This document shows, piece by piece, positions 16,535 to 25,354 of a DNA stretch of 64,000 nucleotides. Origin of the DNA: an uncultured Oscillospiraceae bacterium (lineage in GTDB: Bacteria; Bacillota; Clostridia; Oscillospirales; Ruminococcaceae). The translations under genes and the position numbers were made by a program. The stretch covers positions 62,001 through 126,000 of the forward strand of contig CAJUPO010000005.1 in assembly GCA_910588145.1 (NCBI GenBank), in the 5' to 3' direction. The notes beneath the pieces were generated by a model that was given only the letters and a program-made list of their open reading frames with translations, had not been told where the DNA came from and did not search any database. The stretch's first letter is position 1; each line of letters starts with the position of its first letter.

Positions 16535-18496
16535 ATGGATTATTATAACTCAGGAAACTTGCCTGATGAATATAAATTCCCGTTGTATTTGTTTTATCAG
16601 GGAAAAAATAGTGAAGCTTATAAATTCTTCGGTGCACATACCGAAGAAAAAGATGGTGAAGTGTATCACTGCTTCAGAGTCTGGGCTCCGAATGCAAGGA
16701 GCGTTTCAGTTGTAGGTGATTTTAATGACTGGGATAAAAATGCTGATACTATGAATCTGATTGCTGACGGAGTCTGGGAGGGATTTATTCCTGAACTTCC
16801 TGCGTATTCTTCATATAAATACTGCATTGAGACTCAAAAGGGGAAATTTCTACTGAAAGCAGATCCTTATGCGTCTCACTTTGAAACAAGACCGGGTACA
16901 GCTTCTAAATTGTACGAAAGCAAGTATGTGTGGAGCGATGAAAAGTGGCAGAAAGAAAAGTCTTCAAAAATTATTTATAAGAGTCCGGTCAATGTTTATG
17001 AAGTTCATATGGGCTCATGGATGCATGACAGTGAAGGAAATGTACTAAGCTATACTCTATTTGCAGAAAAGATAATTCCGTATTTGAAAAAAATGTCCTA
17101 TACTCATGTTGAACTTATGCCAATAACAGAATATCCGTTTGACGGCTCATGGGGCTATCAGGTTACAGGATATTTTGCGCCGACATCACGTTATGGCACC
17201 CCCGATGATTTCAAAAAGATGATAGATATGCTGCATGAAGCAGGAATAGGTATTATTCTTGACTGGGTTCCGGCACATTTTCCAAAAGATGCAAGCGGAC
17301 TTTATGAATTTGACGGAACCTGCTGCTATGAATATTCGGATGAACGCAAGGGCGAGCATAAAGCTTGGGGTACAAGAGTATTTGATTATGGAAAGGGAGA
17401 AGTCTGCTCTTTTCTTATATCAAGTGCAAATTATTGGTTATCAGAATACCATATAGATGGTCTTCGTGTTGACGCTGTTGCTTCAATGCTTTACCTTGAT
17501 TATGACAGGCGTGACGGAGAGTGGATTCCAAATATTTACGGCGGAAAAGAAAATCTTGAAGCAATAGAATTTTTAAAGCATCTTAATGAAGCTGTTTTCA
17601 TGAAAAATCCGGATGTTCTGATGATTGCTGAGGAATCAACAGCATGGCCTATGGTTACAAAACCAACAGACATCGGAGGACTTGGCTTTAATTTTAAATG
17701 GAATATGGGTTGGATGAATGATATGCTTCATTATATGTCTCTTGATCCGATTTACAGGGCATTTAATCATGATAAACTGACATTTTCATTTTTCTATTGT
17801 TTTTCCGAAAATTATGTTTTACCTATTTCTCATGATGAAGTGGTACATGGAAAATGTTCCATGCTGGAAAAAATGCCGGGAACTTATGAGGAGAAGTTAA
17901 GTTCATACAGAGCTTTTCTTGCTTATATGATGGGACATCCGGGGAAGAAGCTTTTGTTTATGGGTCAGGAATTTGCCCAGACCATTGAATGGAATTTTGA
18001 AACACAATTGGATTGGGAATGCCTGGAAGAAGAAAACCATAAAATGTTTCATCTTTATACTCAGAAGCTTAATAAGTTTTATCTTGATAATGCTCCTTTT
18101 TGGCAGAATGATGATTCATGGCAGGGATTTAGCTGGATATCTAACGATGATTACCGTCAAAGTGTAATAGCATTCAGACGTTTTGATGATGACGGTGAAG
18201 AATTGATTGTTGTTTGCAATTTTGTTCCCGTAGCACGTGAAGATTATAAAATCGGCGTTCCTTATGAAGGTTCGTATAAGCTTGTATTTAGTTCTGATTC
18301 TGCTGAGTTCGGCGGAACAGATTTTACAGAATCTGTTATGGAATCTCAGTCATATCCAATGCATGGATTTGACAACAGTATTTCATTGTCAATAGCTCCT
18401 TTGTCGGTTATTTATCTCAAACCGGTTCCGATAAAGAAAATTAAAAGTAATTCTGAAAAAATTAAAAAAACATCTGCTGATACAGATAACAAATAA
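16535..18496 (+). CDS. glgB: 1,4-alpha-glucan branching enzyme
   Basis: 653 aa GH13 enzyme that makes alpha-1,6 branches in glycogen. An N-terminal CBM48 (about 30-120: FRVWAPNARSVSVVGDFNDW) precedes the barrel, with the nucleophile Asp in GLRVDAVASM (about 312), the acid Glu in IAEEST (about 365) and the transition-state His-Asp in ISHDEVVHGK. The C-terminal beta domain ends near 635, followed by a short Lys-rich tail. GGAGGG precedes the ATG. First gene of glgB-glgC-glgD-glgA. Confidence 0.96.
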   Translation: MDYYNSGNLPDEYKFPLYLFYQGKNSEAYKFFGAHTEEKDGEVYHCFRVWAPNARSVSVVGDFNDWDKNADTMNLIADGVWEGFIPELPAYSSYKYCIETQKGKFLLKADPYASHFETRPGTASKLYESKYVWSDEKWQKEKSSKIIYKSPVNVYEVHMGSWMHDSEGNVLSYTLFAEKIIPYLKKMSYTHVELMPITEYPFDGSWGYQVTGYFAPTSRYGTPDDFKKMIDMLHEAGIGIILDWVPAHFPKDASGLYEFDGTCCYEYSDERKGEHKAWGTRVFDYGKGEVCSFLISSANYWLSEYHIDGLRVDAVASMLYLDYDRRDGEWIPNIYGGKENLEAIEFLKHLNEAVFMKNPDVLMIAEESTAWPMVTKPTDIGGLGFNFKWNMGWMNDMLHYMSLDPIYRAFNHDKLTFSFFYCFSENYVLPISHDEVVHGKCSMLEKMPGTYEEKLSSYRAFLAYMMGHPGKKLLFMGQEFAQTIEWNFETQLDWECLEEENHKMFHLYTQKLNKFYLDNAPFWQNDDSWQGFSWISNDDYRQSVIAFRRFDDDGEELIVVCNFVPVAREDYKIGVPYEGSYKLVFSSDSAEFGGTDFTESVMESQSYPMHGFDNSISLSIAPLSVIYLKPVPIKKIKSNSEKIKKTSADTDNK

Positions 18497-18552
18497 ATTT
18501 ACCAGTAATTTTATTTATATTACCCGTTTGAGGTAATAGTCAGGAGGATAAA

Positions 18553-19755
18553 ATGTATTTAAAAAAGGAATGTGTTGCAATGCTCCTTGCCGGAGGACAG
18601 GGAAGCAGATTATATGCATTGACGCAGGATATGGCAAAACCGGCAGTGCCTTATGGGGGTAAGTACAGATTGATTGATTTTCCGCTTTCAAACTGTACTA
18701 ATTCGGGAATTGATACAGTAGGTGTTCTTACTCAGTATCAGCCGCTGGTTCTTAATGATTATATCGGCAACGGTCAGCCATGGGATCTTGACAGAAATCA
18801 TGGCGGAGTTCATGTGCTTCCGCCATATCAGACATCTCTGGGCGCTTCATGGTATGAGGGTACTGCTAATGCAATATATCAAAATATGAGCTTTATTGAA
18901 AGATATGATCCTGAGTATGTAATAGTTCTCGGCGGAGATCATATTTATAAAATGGATTATTCTAAAATGGTTGATTTTCATAAAGAAAATAACGCTGACT
19001 GTACATTAGCTGTAATCGATGTTTCACTTGAGGAGGCTAAAAGACTTGGTATCATGACCTGCGATCCGGATTACAGAGTTATTGAATTTGCTGAAAAACC
19101 CCAGCAGCCTAAATCAACGCTTGCCTCTATGGGAATTTATGTCTTTACCTGGAAGAAGCTTAAAAAGTATCTTATTGAGAATGAGAATGAAAATTCAGGT
19201 TCTAAGGATTTTGGTAAGGATATTATTCCGGCAATGCTTGGAAATGATGAAAGACTCTTTGCATATGCATTTGAAGGATACTGGAAAGATGTTGGTACAC
19301 TTGACAGCTTATGGGAAGCTAATATGGATCTTTTGAGTCCAAGTGTTCCGCTTGATCTTTATGACAATAAATGGAAGGTTTATTCAAGAAACAATAATAT
19401 GCCTCCGCAGTATATAGGAGAAACTGCTGAAGTAGAAAATTCTATGATTTCTGAGGGTAGTACTATACACGGTAAGGTTGATTTTTCGATTATTTTTGCA
19501 GGAGCAACAATTGAAGAAGGCGCAACAGTAAATTATAGTATCGTAATGCCAGGAACAGTGATAAAGGCAGGAGCAGTTATAGAATATTCTATAGTCGGTG
19601 AAGACTGTGTTGTTCATGAAAATGCTAAAGTAGGGCTTAGTCCTGAAACGGTTGAAAACAGAGATGAATGGGGCATTGCTGTTATAGGACATAATGTTGA
19701 CATCTCTGAGGGAGCTGAGGTTCTCCCGAAACAGATTATTTCAAAGAATGTTTAA
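18553..19755 (+). CDS. glgC: Glucose-1-phosphate adenylyltransferase, catalytic subunit
   Basis: 400 aa ADP-glucose pyrophosphorylase. N-terminal nucleotidyltransferase domain with the intact LLAGGQGSRLYALT loop, KPAVPYGGKYRLIDFPLSN and GGDHIYKMDY; C-terminal left-handed beta-helix with hexapeptide repeats from about 285. It makes ADP-glucose for GlgA. In Firmicutes this subunit pairs with GlgD, encoded next. Confidence 0.95.
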   Translation: MYLKKECVAMLLAGGQGSRLYALTQDMAKPAVPYGGKYRLIDFPLSNCTNSGIDTVGVLTQYQPLVLNDYIGNGQPWDLDRNHGGVHVLPPYQTSLGASWYEGTANAIYQNMSFIERYDPEYVIVLGGDHIYKMDYSKMVDFHKENNADCTLAVIDVSLEEAKRLGIMTCDPDYRVIEFAEKPQQPKSTLASMGIYVFTWKKLKKYLIENENENSGSKDFGKDIIPAMLGNDERLFAYAFEGYWKDVGTLDSLWEANMDLLSPSVPLDLYDNKWKVYSRNNNMPPQYIGETAEVENSMISEGSTIHGKVDFSIIFAGATIEEGATVNYSIVMPGTVIKAGAVIEYSIVGEDCVVHENAKVGLSPETVENRDEWGIAVIGHNVDISEGAEVLPKQIISKNV

Positions 19756-19769
19756 GGGGGAAATGAAAA

Positions 19770-20894
19770 ATGAGTGCTAAGAATAAAGTTCTGGGTCTGA
19801 TTTTTGCAAGTATGCATGATTCATCAGTTATAGATTTGACAAAGAAAAGAACTATGGGTTCAATACCGTTCGGCGGCCGTTATAGACTTATTGATTTTCC
19901 TCTTTCCAATATGGTTAATTCAGGAATAACAGAAGTCGGCGTTATAACAAAATCAAATTATGGTTCTCTGCTTGACCATTTGGGATCAGGTAAGGAATGG
20001 GATCTGTCAAGCAAAAACGGCGGATTACATTTGCTTCCTCCTTTTAGTCACGTAGACAGCGGAATGTATCGAGGACGCCTGGAAGCTCTTAATGGTGTTT
20101 GGGAATTTATTAACCATTCTGACGCAGAATATGTAGTTATGTCCGATTGTGATATTGCTACAACAATTGACTATAAGGCAGCAATAGATTTTCATAAAGA
20201 AACTGATGCTGATATAACAGTAATATATGGCAGATATGCATATGACAGCAATAAAAACCATACTGCAAATGTTCTTGGAATTGACGAAAACGGACGTGTT
20301 AATGATGTTATGGTTAATCCTCAGATTTCCGGAGAATGCAGCATAAGCCTGGATATGTTCGTTATAAAGAAAGACTTTTTGAAGAATATTGTTATTACAT
20401 CAGTCAGCCGTAATCAGTATGATTTTACAAAGGATATACTTCAGGCTAAAAAAGATGAATTTAAGATAATGGGATATGAACATAAGGGGTATTTTTCAAA
20501 AATTGATACCATGAATGGGTATTATGAAGCAAATCTTGAGCTGCTTGATACTGAAAAGAGAAATAAACTATTTATTAAAACTGCTCCTATTTACACAAAA
20601 ATTCGAGATAATGGACCAGCAAAATTTGGTCTGGAATCAGATATTAAAAATTCTCTTATTGCAGATGGCTGTATTATTGAAGGAACAGTAGAAAACTGCG
20701 TATTGTGCCGAGGAGTTAAAATAGGCAAAGACGCAATTGTAAAGAATAGCGTTATTATGCAGGATACTGTTATAGGCAATAAATGCAGCATAAATTCTGT
20801 AATAACAGATAAAAATGTTGAAATTGGTGAAGGAAAGGTTTTGACAGGTTCAAAAACATATCCTATTTATATTGGTAAAAATGCTAAAATATGA
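19770..20894 (+). CDS. glgD: GlgD subunit of ADP-glucose pyrophosphorylase
   Basis: 374 aa paralogue of GlgC. The fold-defining GGRYRLIDFPLSNMVNSGI and the beta-helix tail are kept, but the catalytic N-terminal loop GGxGxRL is replaced by FASMHDSSVIDLT, so it is expected to be non-catalytic and to stimulate GlgC in a heterotetramer, as known for the Firmicutes GlgCD system. It follows glgC by 14 bp with GGGGG as ribosome site. Confidence 0.93.
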   Translation: MSAKNKVLGLIFASMHDSSVIDLTKKRTMGSIPFGGRYRLIDFPLSNMVNSGITEVGVITKSNYGSLLDHLGSGKEWDLSSKNGGLHLLPPFSHVDSGMYRGRLEALNGVWEFINHSDAEYVVMSDCDIATTIDYKAAIDFHKETDADITVIYGRYAYDSNKNHTANVLGIDENGRVNDVMVNPQISGECSISLDMFVIKKDFLKNIVITSVSRNQYDFTKDILQAKKDEFKIMGYEHKGYFSKIDTMNGYYEANLELLDTEKRNKLFIKTAPIYTKIRDNGPAKFGLESDIKNSLIADGCIIEGTVENCVLCRGVKIGKDAIVKNSVIMQDTVIGNKCSINSVITDKNVEIGEGKVLTGSKTYPIYIGKNAKI

Positions 20895-20918
20895 TTTTTC
20901 TGAAAGGACGTAAAAAGA

Positions 20919-22340
20919 TTGAATATATTATTTGCTGCAAGTGAAGCAAACCCGTTTATTGCTTCCGGCGGACTTGCAGATGTACTCGGTTCTCTTCCGG
21001 CAGCTATAACAAAAAAAGGAAACGATTGTCGTGTTGTTGTACCTTTGTATAAAGGGATAAAACCACAGCTCAGAGCATCAATGACATTTCTGACTAATAT
21101 AACTGTTGATGTATCATGGCGCAAGCAGTACTGCGGAATTTTTACAGCAATATATAACGGTGTTTCATATTATTTTCTTGATAATGAGTATTATTTTGGA
21201 AGAGATGGAATATATGGATTTTATGATGACTGCGAGAGATTTGTTTTCTATTCACGTGCAGTTCTTGAAATGTTGAGGTATATTGATTTTAAACCGGATA
21301 TAATACACGCAAATGATTGGCAAGCCGCATTGATTCCTGTATTTTACCAGGTATTTTATAAATATCAGCAGGGTTATGAAAATATTAAGAATGTATTTAC
21401 TATTCATAATATACAGTATCAGGGAAATTATGGAAAAGAAATTCTTAATGAAGTTATGGGAATCCCAATGTATCATATGAGTCTTCTTGAATATGATGGT
21501 TCAGTAAATATGATGAAGGGCGCCATTGAAACTGCTGATAAGGTTACAACAGTTAGTCCAAGCTATGCATGGGAAATTCTTGATCCGTGGTATTCATATG
21601 GTATGGACCGTGCTTTAGTGCCAAACCAGCATAAACTTAGCGGTATTTTAAATGGAATTGATGTTGAGGGATACAATGCTGAAACTGATTCTGTTATACC
21701 GAAGAATTATACATCAAAAAGCATTGCAGGCAAGAAAGTATGTAAAGCAAAGCTTCTTGAAGAGCTTGGCTTGCAGGAAGGAAATGAGCCTCTTATCGGA
21801 ATTGTAACAAGATTTGTATCACATAAGGGTATTGATCTGATAAGATATGTCTTTGAGGATATGATAAAGGCAGGATTTAAGTTTGCTATTCTTGGCAGCG
21901 GTGAAAAGATTTATGAGGATTTCTTTAAGGAAATGGAATGGAGATATAGAGATAAAGTTAGCGTAACTCTTGGCTTTGTTCCTGAACTTTCAAGAAAAAT
22001 CTATGCTGGCGCTGATATGTTTCTGATGCCTTCGCAGAGTGAACCTTGCGGGCTTGCTCAAATGATCGCAATGAGATATGGAACGCTTCCAATTGTCCGT
22101 GAAACAGGAGGTCTGCGTGATACTGTAAGAGATTGCGGAGGAGAAAACGGTAACGGATTTACGTTTAAAACATACAACGCACACGATATGCTCGATGCAT
22201 GTATGCGTGCAAAAGCGCTGTATGAGGATAAACGCAAATGGAATAAATTTATAAAGCGAGATATGGAAGAAGATTTCAGTTGGGGAAATTCTGCTGAGCT
22301 TTATATCAAATTGTATAATGAATTAACCAAAGATAAGTAA
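20919..22340 (+). CDS. glgA: Glycogen synthase (ADP-glucose)
   Basis: 473 aa GT5 enzyme adding glucose from ADP-glucose to glycogen chains. Motifs: NPFIASGGLADVLGSLP near the start, HANDWQAAL, FTIHNIQYQG, GIDVEGYN, and the C-terminal QSEPCGLAQMIAMRYG and RETGGL. The Lys of the classical KxGGL nucleotide motif is not present (IASGGL). TTG start at 20919, with AAAGGA 10 bases upstream. Last gene of the operon. Confidence 0.95.
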   Translation: MNILFAASEANPFIASGGLADVLGSLPAAITKKGNDCRVVVPLYKGIKPQLRASMTFLTNITVDVSWRKQYCGIFTAIYNGVSYYFLDNEYYFGRDGIYGFYDDCERFVFYSRAVLEMLRYIDFKPDIIHANDWQAALIPVFYQVFYKYQQGYENIKNVFTIHNIQYQGNYGKEILNEVMGIPMYHMSLLEYDGSVNMMKGAIETADKVTTVSPSYAWEILDPWYSYGMDRALVPNQHKLSGILNGIDVEGYNAETDSVIPKNYTSKSIAGKKVCKAKLLEELGLQEGNEPLIGIVTRFVSHKGIDLIRYVFEDMIKAGFKFAILGSGEKIYEDFFKEMEWRYRDKVSVTLGFVPELSRKIYAGADMFLMPSQSEPCGLAQMIAMRYGTLPIVRETGGLRDTVRDCGGENGNGFTFKTYNAHDMLDACMRAKALYEDKRKWNKFIKRDMEEDFSWGNSAELYIKLYNELTKDK

Positions 22341-22344
22341 ATTT

Positions 22345-22380
22345 AAAGCCGTCCGATAGTTTTATCAGACGGCTTTAATA
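22345..22380. terminator. Terminator of glycogen operon
   Basis: Stem AAAGCCGTC with GACGGCTTT (22345-22353 and 22368-22376), extended by four further pairs after one mismatch, then TAATAT. It may also stop the convergent mntP transcript from the other strand. Confidence 0.7.
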
Positions 22381-22458
22381 TAAGATAAGGGACAGTGTTG
22401 ATTAACGGTTCCTTGTTTTTATTCATATATTATATTGGGAGAGTTAAACGGGAAAAAA

Positions 22459-23019
22459 TCAAAGAATATTAAAGTGTTCGAGAAGTATCTTTGTTCCAAG
22501 AATAATTAGGATAATACCGCCGGCAATTTCAGCTTTTGATTTATATTTTGTACCAAAAACACTGCCGATTTTTAATCCGAAAGCCGAAATTATAAATGTT
22601 ACTATTCCAATGCAAGATACAGCGAAAACAATATTGACATTTAAAAATGCAAGTGAAACACCTACGGCAAGAGCATCAATGCTTGTAGCTATGGCAAGAA
22701 GCAGCATTGATTTAAATGATAGAGAACTGTCCGATTTTTCTTCATCTTTGGAAAGTGCTTCTTTAATCATATTCAGACCTATAAAGAGCAAAAGTATAAA
22801 TGCAATCCAATGGCTGAAGCCGGTTATTTTATCTTTAAATTGACTTCCGAGAAAGTATCCGATCAGTGGCATAAGTGCTTGAAATCCGCCGAACCATAGA
22901 CCGACTATTGCAGAATCTGTGATTCGGTATTTTTTCATTGCAAGTCCTTTGCAGATTGAAACTGCAAAAGCATCCATTGCCAGTCCGACTGACAAAATAA
23001 AAAGTGAAACAAGGCTCAT
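22459..23019 (-). CDS. mntP: Manganese efflux pump MntP
   Basis: 186 aa inner-membrane protein with six predicted spans. Both acidic-motif repeats of the family are present: GLAMDAFAVSICKG in span 1 and ATSIDALAVGVSLAF in span 4. It exports Mn2+ when the cell is overloaded. Two further in-frame ATGs lie upstream (23031, 23025), but the sequence TGGAG between them sits 6 bases before the ATG at 23019, which is chosen. The leader carries a yybP-ykoY riboswitch, which supports the assignment. Confidence 0.93.
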   Translation of the reverse strand: MSLVSLFILSVGLAMDAFAVSICKGLAMKKYRITDSAIVGLWFGGFQALMPLIGYFLGSQFKDKITGFSHWIAFILLLFIGLNMIKEALSKDEEKSDSSLSFKSMLLLAIATSIDALAVGVSLAFLNVNIVFAVSCIGIVTFIISAFGLKIGSVFGTKYKSKAEIAGGIILIILGTKILLEHFNIL

Positions 23020-23054
23020 ATACATCTCCATTCTGCTGAAAAATCAGCTTTTCT

Positions 23055-23104
23055 AACAAAAAGACTCATGGATAATAACTTTAAACGTCATTATCCATGA
23101 GTCT
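23055..23104 (-). terminator. Riboswitch expression platform (intrinsic terminator) before mntP
   Basis: A 15-bp perfect stem (23062-23076 with 23090-23104) and 13-nt loop is followed on the minus strand by TTTTTGTT. It lies between the aptamer and the mntP start, so the riboswitch probably works by Mn2+-dependent antitermination. Confidence 0.85.
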
Positions 23105-23182
23105 CGTTTTTTAAAGCAATACCAGAATATACTCATTATGTTGATATTGCTGCGCTTGGACGCTAACTACTCCCTCAAAGAT
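23105..23182 (-). ncRNA. yybP-ykoY manganese riboswitch
   Basis: Minus-strand leader of mntP. Read in that direction it has the family landmarks: TTTGAGGGAGTAG (the GGGGAGUA-type 5' box), GCGCAGC, and ATCAACATAATGAG (the Mn-sensing loop region), then the terminator. Known yybP-ykoY aptamers bind Mn2+ and often precede mntP. The 5' box has GAGGGAG in place of GGGGAG; a covariance-model search would settle the boundaries. Confidence 0.85.
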
Positions 23183-23188
23183 GAAAAT

Positions 23189-23217
23189 ATTATAACATAG
23201 TGAATAAAAAAAGTCAA
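23189..23217 (-). promoter_or_regulatory. Promoter of mntP riboswitch transcript
   Basis: Minus strand TTGACT (23212-23217), 17-bp spacer, TATAAT (23189-23194). The predicted start falls at the first bases of the aptamer. Confidence 0.8.
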
Positions 23218-23276
23218 GCATTTTTTAGAATTAAAAAAATATCATAAGGAATTTTTTTAAATTTATCTTAATTTAC

Positions 23277-23305
23277 TTTACATATCATGGATTTTAGTGT
23301 AAAAT
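23277..23305 (+). promoter_or_regulatory. Promoter of pyrH-frr cluster
   Basis: TTTACA (23277-23282), 17-bp spacer, TAAAAT (23300-23305), 29 bp before pyrH. Confidence 0.7.
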
Positions 23306-23334
23306 AATAAAAGAATATTTTGAGAGGTGTAAAA

Positions 23335-24045
23335 ATGGAACCTAAATATAAAAGAATACTTTTGAAATTAAGCGGCGAAGCTCTTGCCGGAGAAAAGAAA
23401 TTCGGGCTTGATTATGGTATCATTGGAAATATCTGTGAAAGTATCAAGAAGTGTGCAGAAGCAAATGTTGAAATTGGTATTGTAGTCGGAGGCGGAAACT
23501 TTTGGCGAGGACGCTCCAGCGGCGGTATGGACAGAACAAGAGCAGATCATATGGGAATGCTTGCTACAACAATAAATGCACTTGCCATAGCCGATGTACT
23601 TGAATCTATGGATATTGACGTCAGGGTTCAGACTGCAATTACAATGCAGCAGGTAGCGGAGCCTTATATAAGACTAAAGGCTATGTCACATCTTAAAAAA
23701 GGCAGAATAGTAATTTTCGGATGCGGTACCGGAAATCCGTTTTTCTCTACAGATACAGCCGCTGCATTGCGTGCGGTTGAAATTGAAGCTGATATATTTT
23801 TCAAGGCAACAATGGTTGACGGCGTTTATGATAAGGATCCCAATAAATTTGATGACGCTAAAAAATATGATGAACTTACATTCAGTGAAGTTTTAAGCCA
23901 AGACCTTGGTGTAATGGACAGTACGGCTGCTACTATGTGCCGTGATAATGGAATGGGACTGCTTGTTTTTGATTTGAGCAATCCTGATAATATTTACGAT
24001 GCTGTAATGGGTAAAAATATTGGTACAATAATTAAGGAGAATTAA
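23335..24045 (+). CDS. pyrH: UMP kinase
   Basis: 236 aa amino-acid-kinase-fold enzyme phosphorylating UMP to UDP. Motifs: RILLKLSGEALAG at the start, VVGGGNFWRG, DHMGMLATTINALA, and FGCGTGNPFFSTDTAA. An in-frame TTG at 23320 lies within the ribosome site region (GAGAGG); the ATG at 23335 is used. First gene of the pyrH-frr-uppS-cdsA series common in Firmicutes; the usual rpsB-tsf genes are not upstream here. Confidence 0.96.
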   Translation: MEPKYKRILLKLSGEALAGEKKFGLDYGIIGNICESIKKCAEANVEIGIVVGGGNFWRGRSSGGMDRTRADHMGMLATTINALAIADVLESMDIDVRVQTAITMQQVAEPYIRLKAMSHLKKGRIVIFGCGTGNPFFSTDTAAALRAVEIEADIFFKATMVDGVYDKDPNKFDDAKKYDELTFSEVLSQDLGVMDSTAATMCRDNGMGLLVFDLSNPDNIYDAVMGKNIGTIIKEN

Positions 24046-24046
24046 T

Positions 24047-24601
24047 ATGAATGAACAGATGAAAAATGCTGAATCTAAAATGAATAAATCAGTAGAAAGA
24101 CTTAAAAGCGAATTTGCATCAATAAGGGCAGGAAGAGCAAATCCGGCTGTTCTTGATAAGGCGATGGTTGATTATTACGGAACGCCTACTCCAATAAATC
24201 AGATGGCTGCGGTTTCAGTAGCGGAAGCAAGAATTCTTGTTATTCAGCCATGGGATATTTCCACACTGAAGGCTATTGAAAAGGCAATTATAACGTCTGA
24301 TATAGGAATTACTCCTACTAATGATGGTAAGGTTATCAGACTGGTATTCCCTCAGCCTACCGAAGACAGACGTAAGGAGCTTTGCAAAGAAATAAAGAAA
24401 TATGGTGAAGAAACTAAAATTTCTATAAGAAGTGTTCGACGTGATACTATTGAAAAGTTTAAATCCATGAAAAAAGATGGAGAAATTACTGAAGACGATT
24501 TAAAGAATCTTGAAAAAGAGATTCAGAATATGACAGATAAACACTGTAAAAATATTGATTCACTAGTTTCTGAAAAGGAAAATGAGGTAATGAGTCTTTA
24601 A
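24047..24601 (+). CDS. frr: Ribosome recycling factor
   Basis: 184 aa three-helix-bundle protein that splits post-termination ribosomes with EF-G. Family features: SIRAGRANPAVLDKAMVDYYG, VSVAEARILVIQPWD, RLVFPQPTEDRRKEL, RRDTIEKFKSMKKDGEIT. One base after pyrH, with AAGGAGA inside the pyrH 3' end, so translation is coupled. Confidence 0.97.
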   Translation: MNEQMKNAESKMNKSVERLKSEFASIRAGRANPAVLDKAMVDYYGTPTPINQMAAVSVAEARILVIQPWDISTLKAIEKAIITSDIGITPTNDGKVIRLVFPQPTEDRRKELCKEIKKYGEETKISIRSVRRDTIEKFKSMKKDGEITEDDLKNLEKEIQNMTDKHCKNIDSLVSEKENEVMSL

Positions 24602-24616
24602 TTTAAGGAGTGTTTA

Positions 24617-25354
24617 ATGGCATTATTTAAAAGAAAAAACACAGATAGTAATTTACCGGATATTCTGCCTGAGCATATTGCCTTTATCATGGACGGTAAC
24701 GGAAGATGGGCTAAAAAGCGTGGAATGCCAAGAAAATTTGGGCATAGAGAAGGCGCAAAGAATTTTAAGCGTATCACTCAGTACTGTAAGGATATTGGGA
24801 TAAAGAATGTTACTTTTTATGCATTTTCTACCGAAAACTGGAAAAGACCTAAAGATGAGGTTGAGGCTATAATAGAACTGTTTCGGGAATATATAGTTGA
24901 CGTACGTAATTATATCGGTGAAGAAGTAAGGGTTTTATTTTTAGGCGATAAAAAGATTTTTGACGATGATCTTCAGAAAAAGATGAATGATCTTGAAGAA
25001 GACACTAAAGAATACAGTAAAATGACTATGCTTCTTGCCATTAATTATGGGGGAAGGGATGAAATTGTTCACGCTTCAAAGATACTTGCGGAAAAAGTCA
25101 GGAATAATGAAATTGAATCCGAAGATATTGATGAAGTAATGTTTCAAAAGTACCTTTATACTGCGGATGTTCCGGATGTGGATCTTATGATTCGTCCAAG
25201 CGGGGAAGTGAGGTTATCTAATTTTCTTATATGGCAGTCAGCATATGCTGAATTTTACTTTACGGATGTTTTATGGCCTGATTTTTCAGAAAAGGAACTA
25301 AATAAAGCTCTTGCGGATTTTTCCCGCCGTTCCAGACGATTCGGAGGTGTTTAA
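24617..25354 (+). CDS. uppS: Isoprenyl (undecaprenyl) diphosphate synthase
   Basis: 245 aa cis-prenyltransferase making the C55 lipid carrier for peptidoglycan. Motifs: FIMDGNGRWAKKRGMPRKFG (catalytic Asp), FYAFSTENWKRP, and the C-terminal RPSGEVRLSNFLIWQSAY (usually RTSGExR). It lies between frr and cdsA and upstream of dxr and ispG, which supply its isoprenoid substrates. Confidence 0.95.
   Translation: MALFKRKNTDSNLPDILPEHIAFIMDGNGRWAKKRGMPRKFGHREGAKNFKRITQYCKDIGIKNVTFYAFSTENWKRPKDEVEAIIELFREYIVDVRNYIGEEVRVLFLGDKKIFDDDLQKKMNDLEEDTKEYSKMTMLLAINYGGRDEIVHASKILAEKVRNNEIESEDIDEVMFQKYLYTADVPDVDLMIRPSGEVRLSNFLIWQSAYAEFYFTDVLWPDFSEKELNKALADFSRRSRRFGGV

Noticed and set aside
18518..18538. TATTACC/GGTAATA hairpin between glgB and glgC as terminator
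   Set aside because: Short 7-bp stem without a T-run; the downstream genes need read-through.
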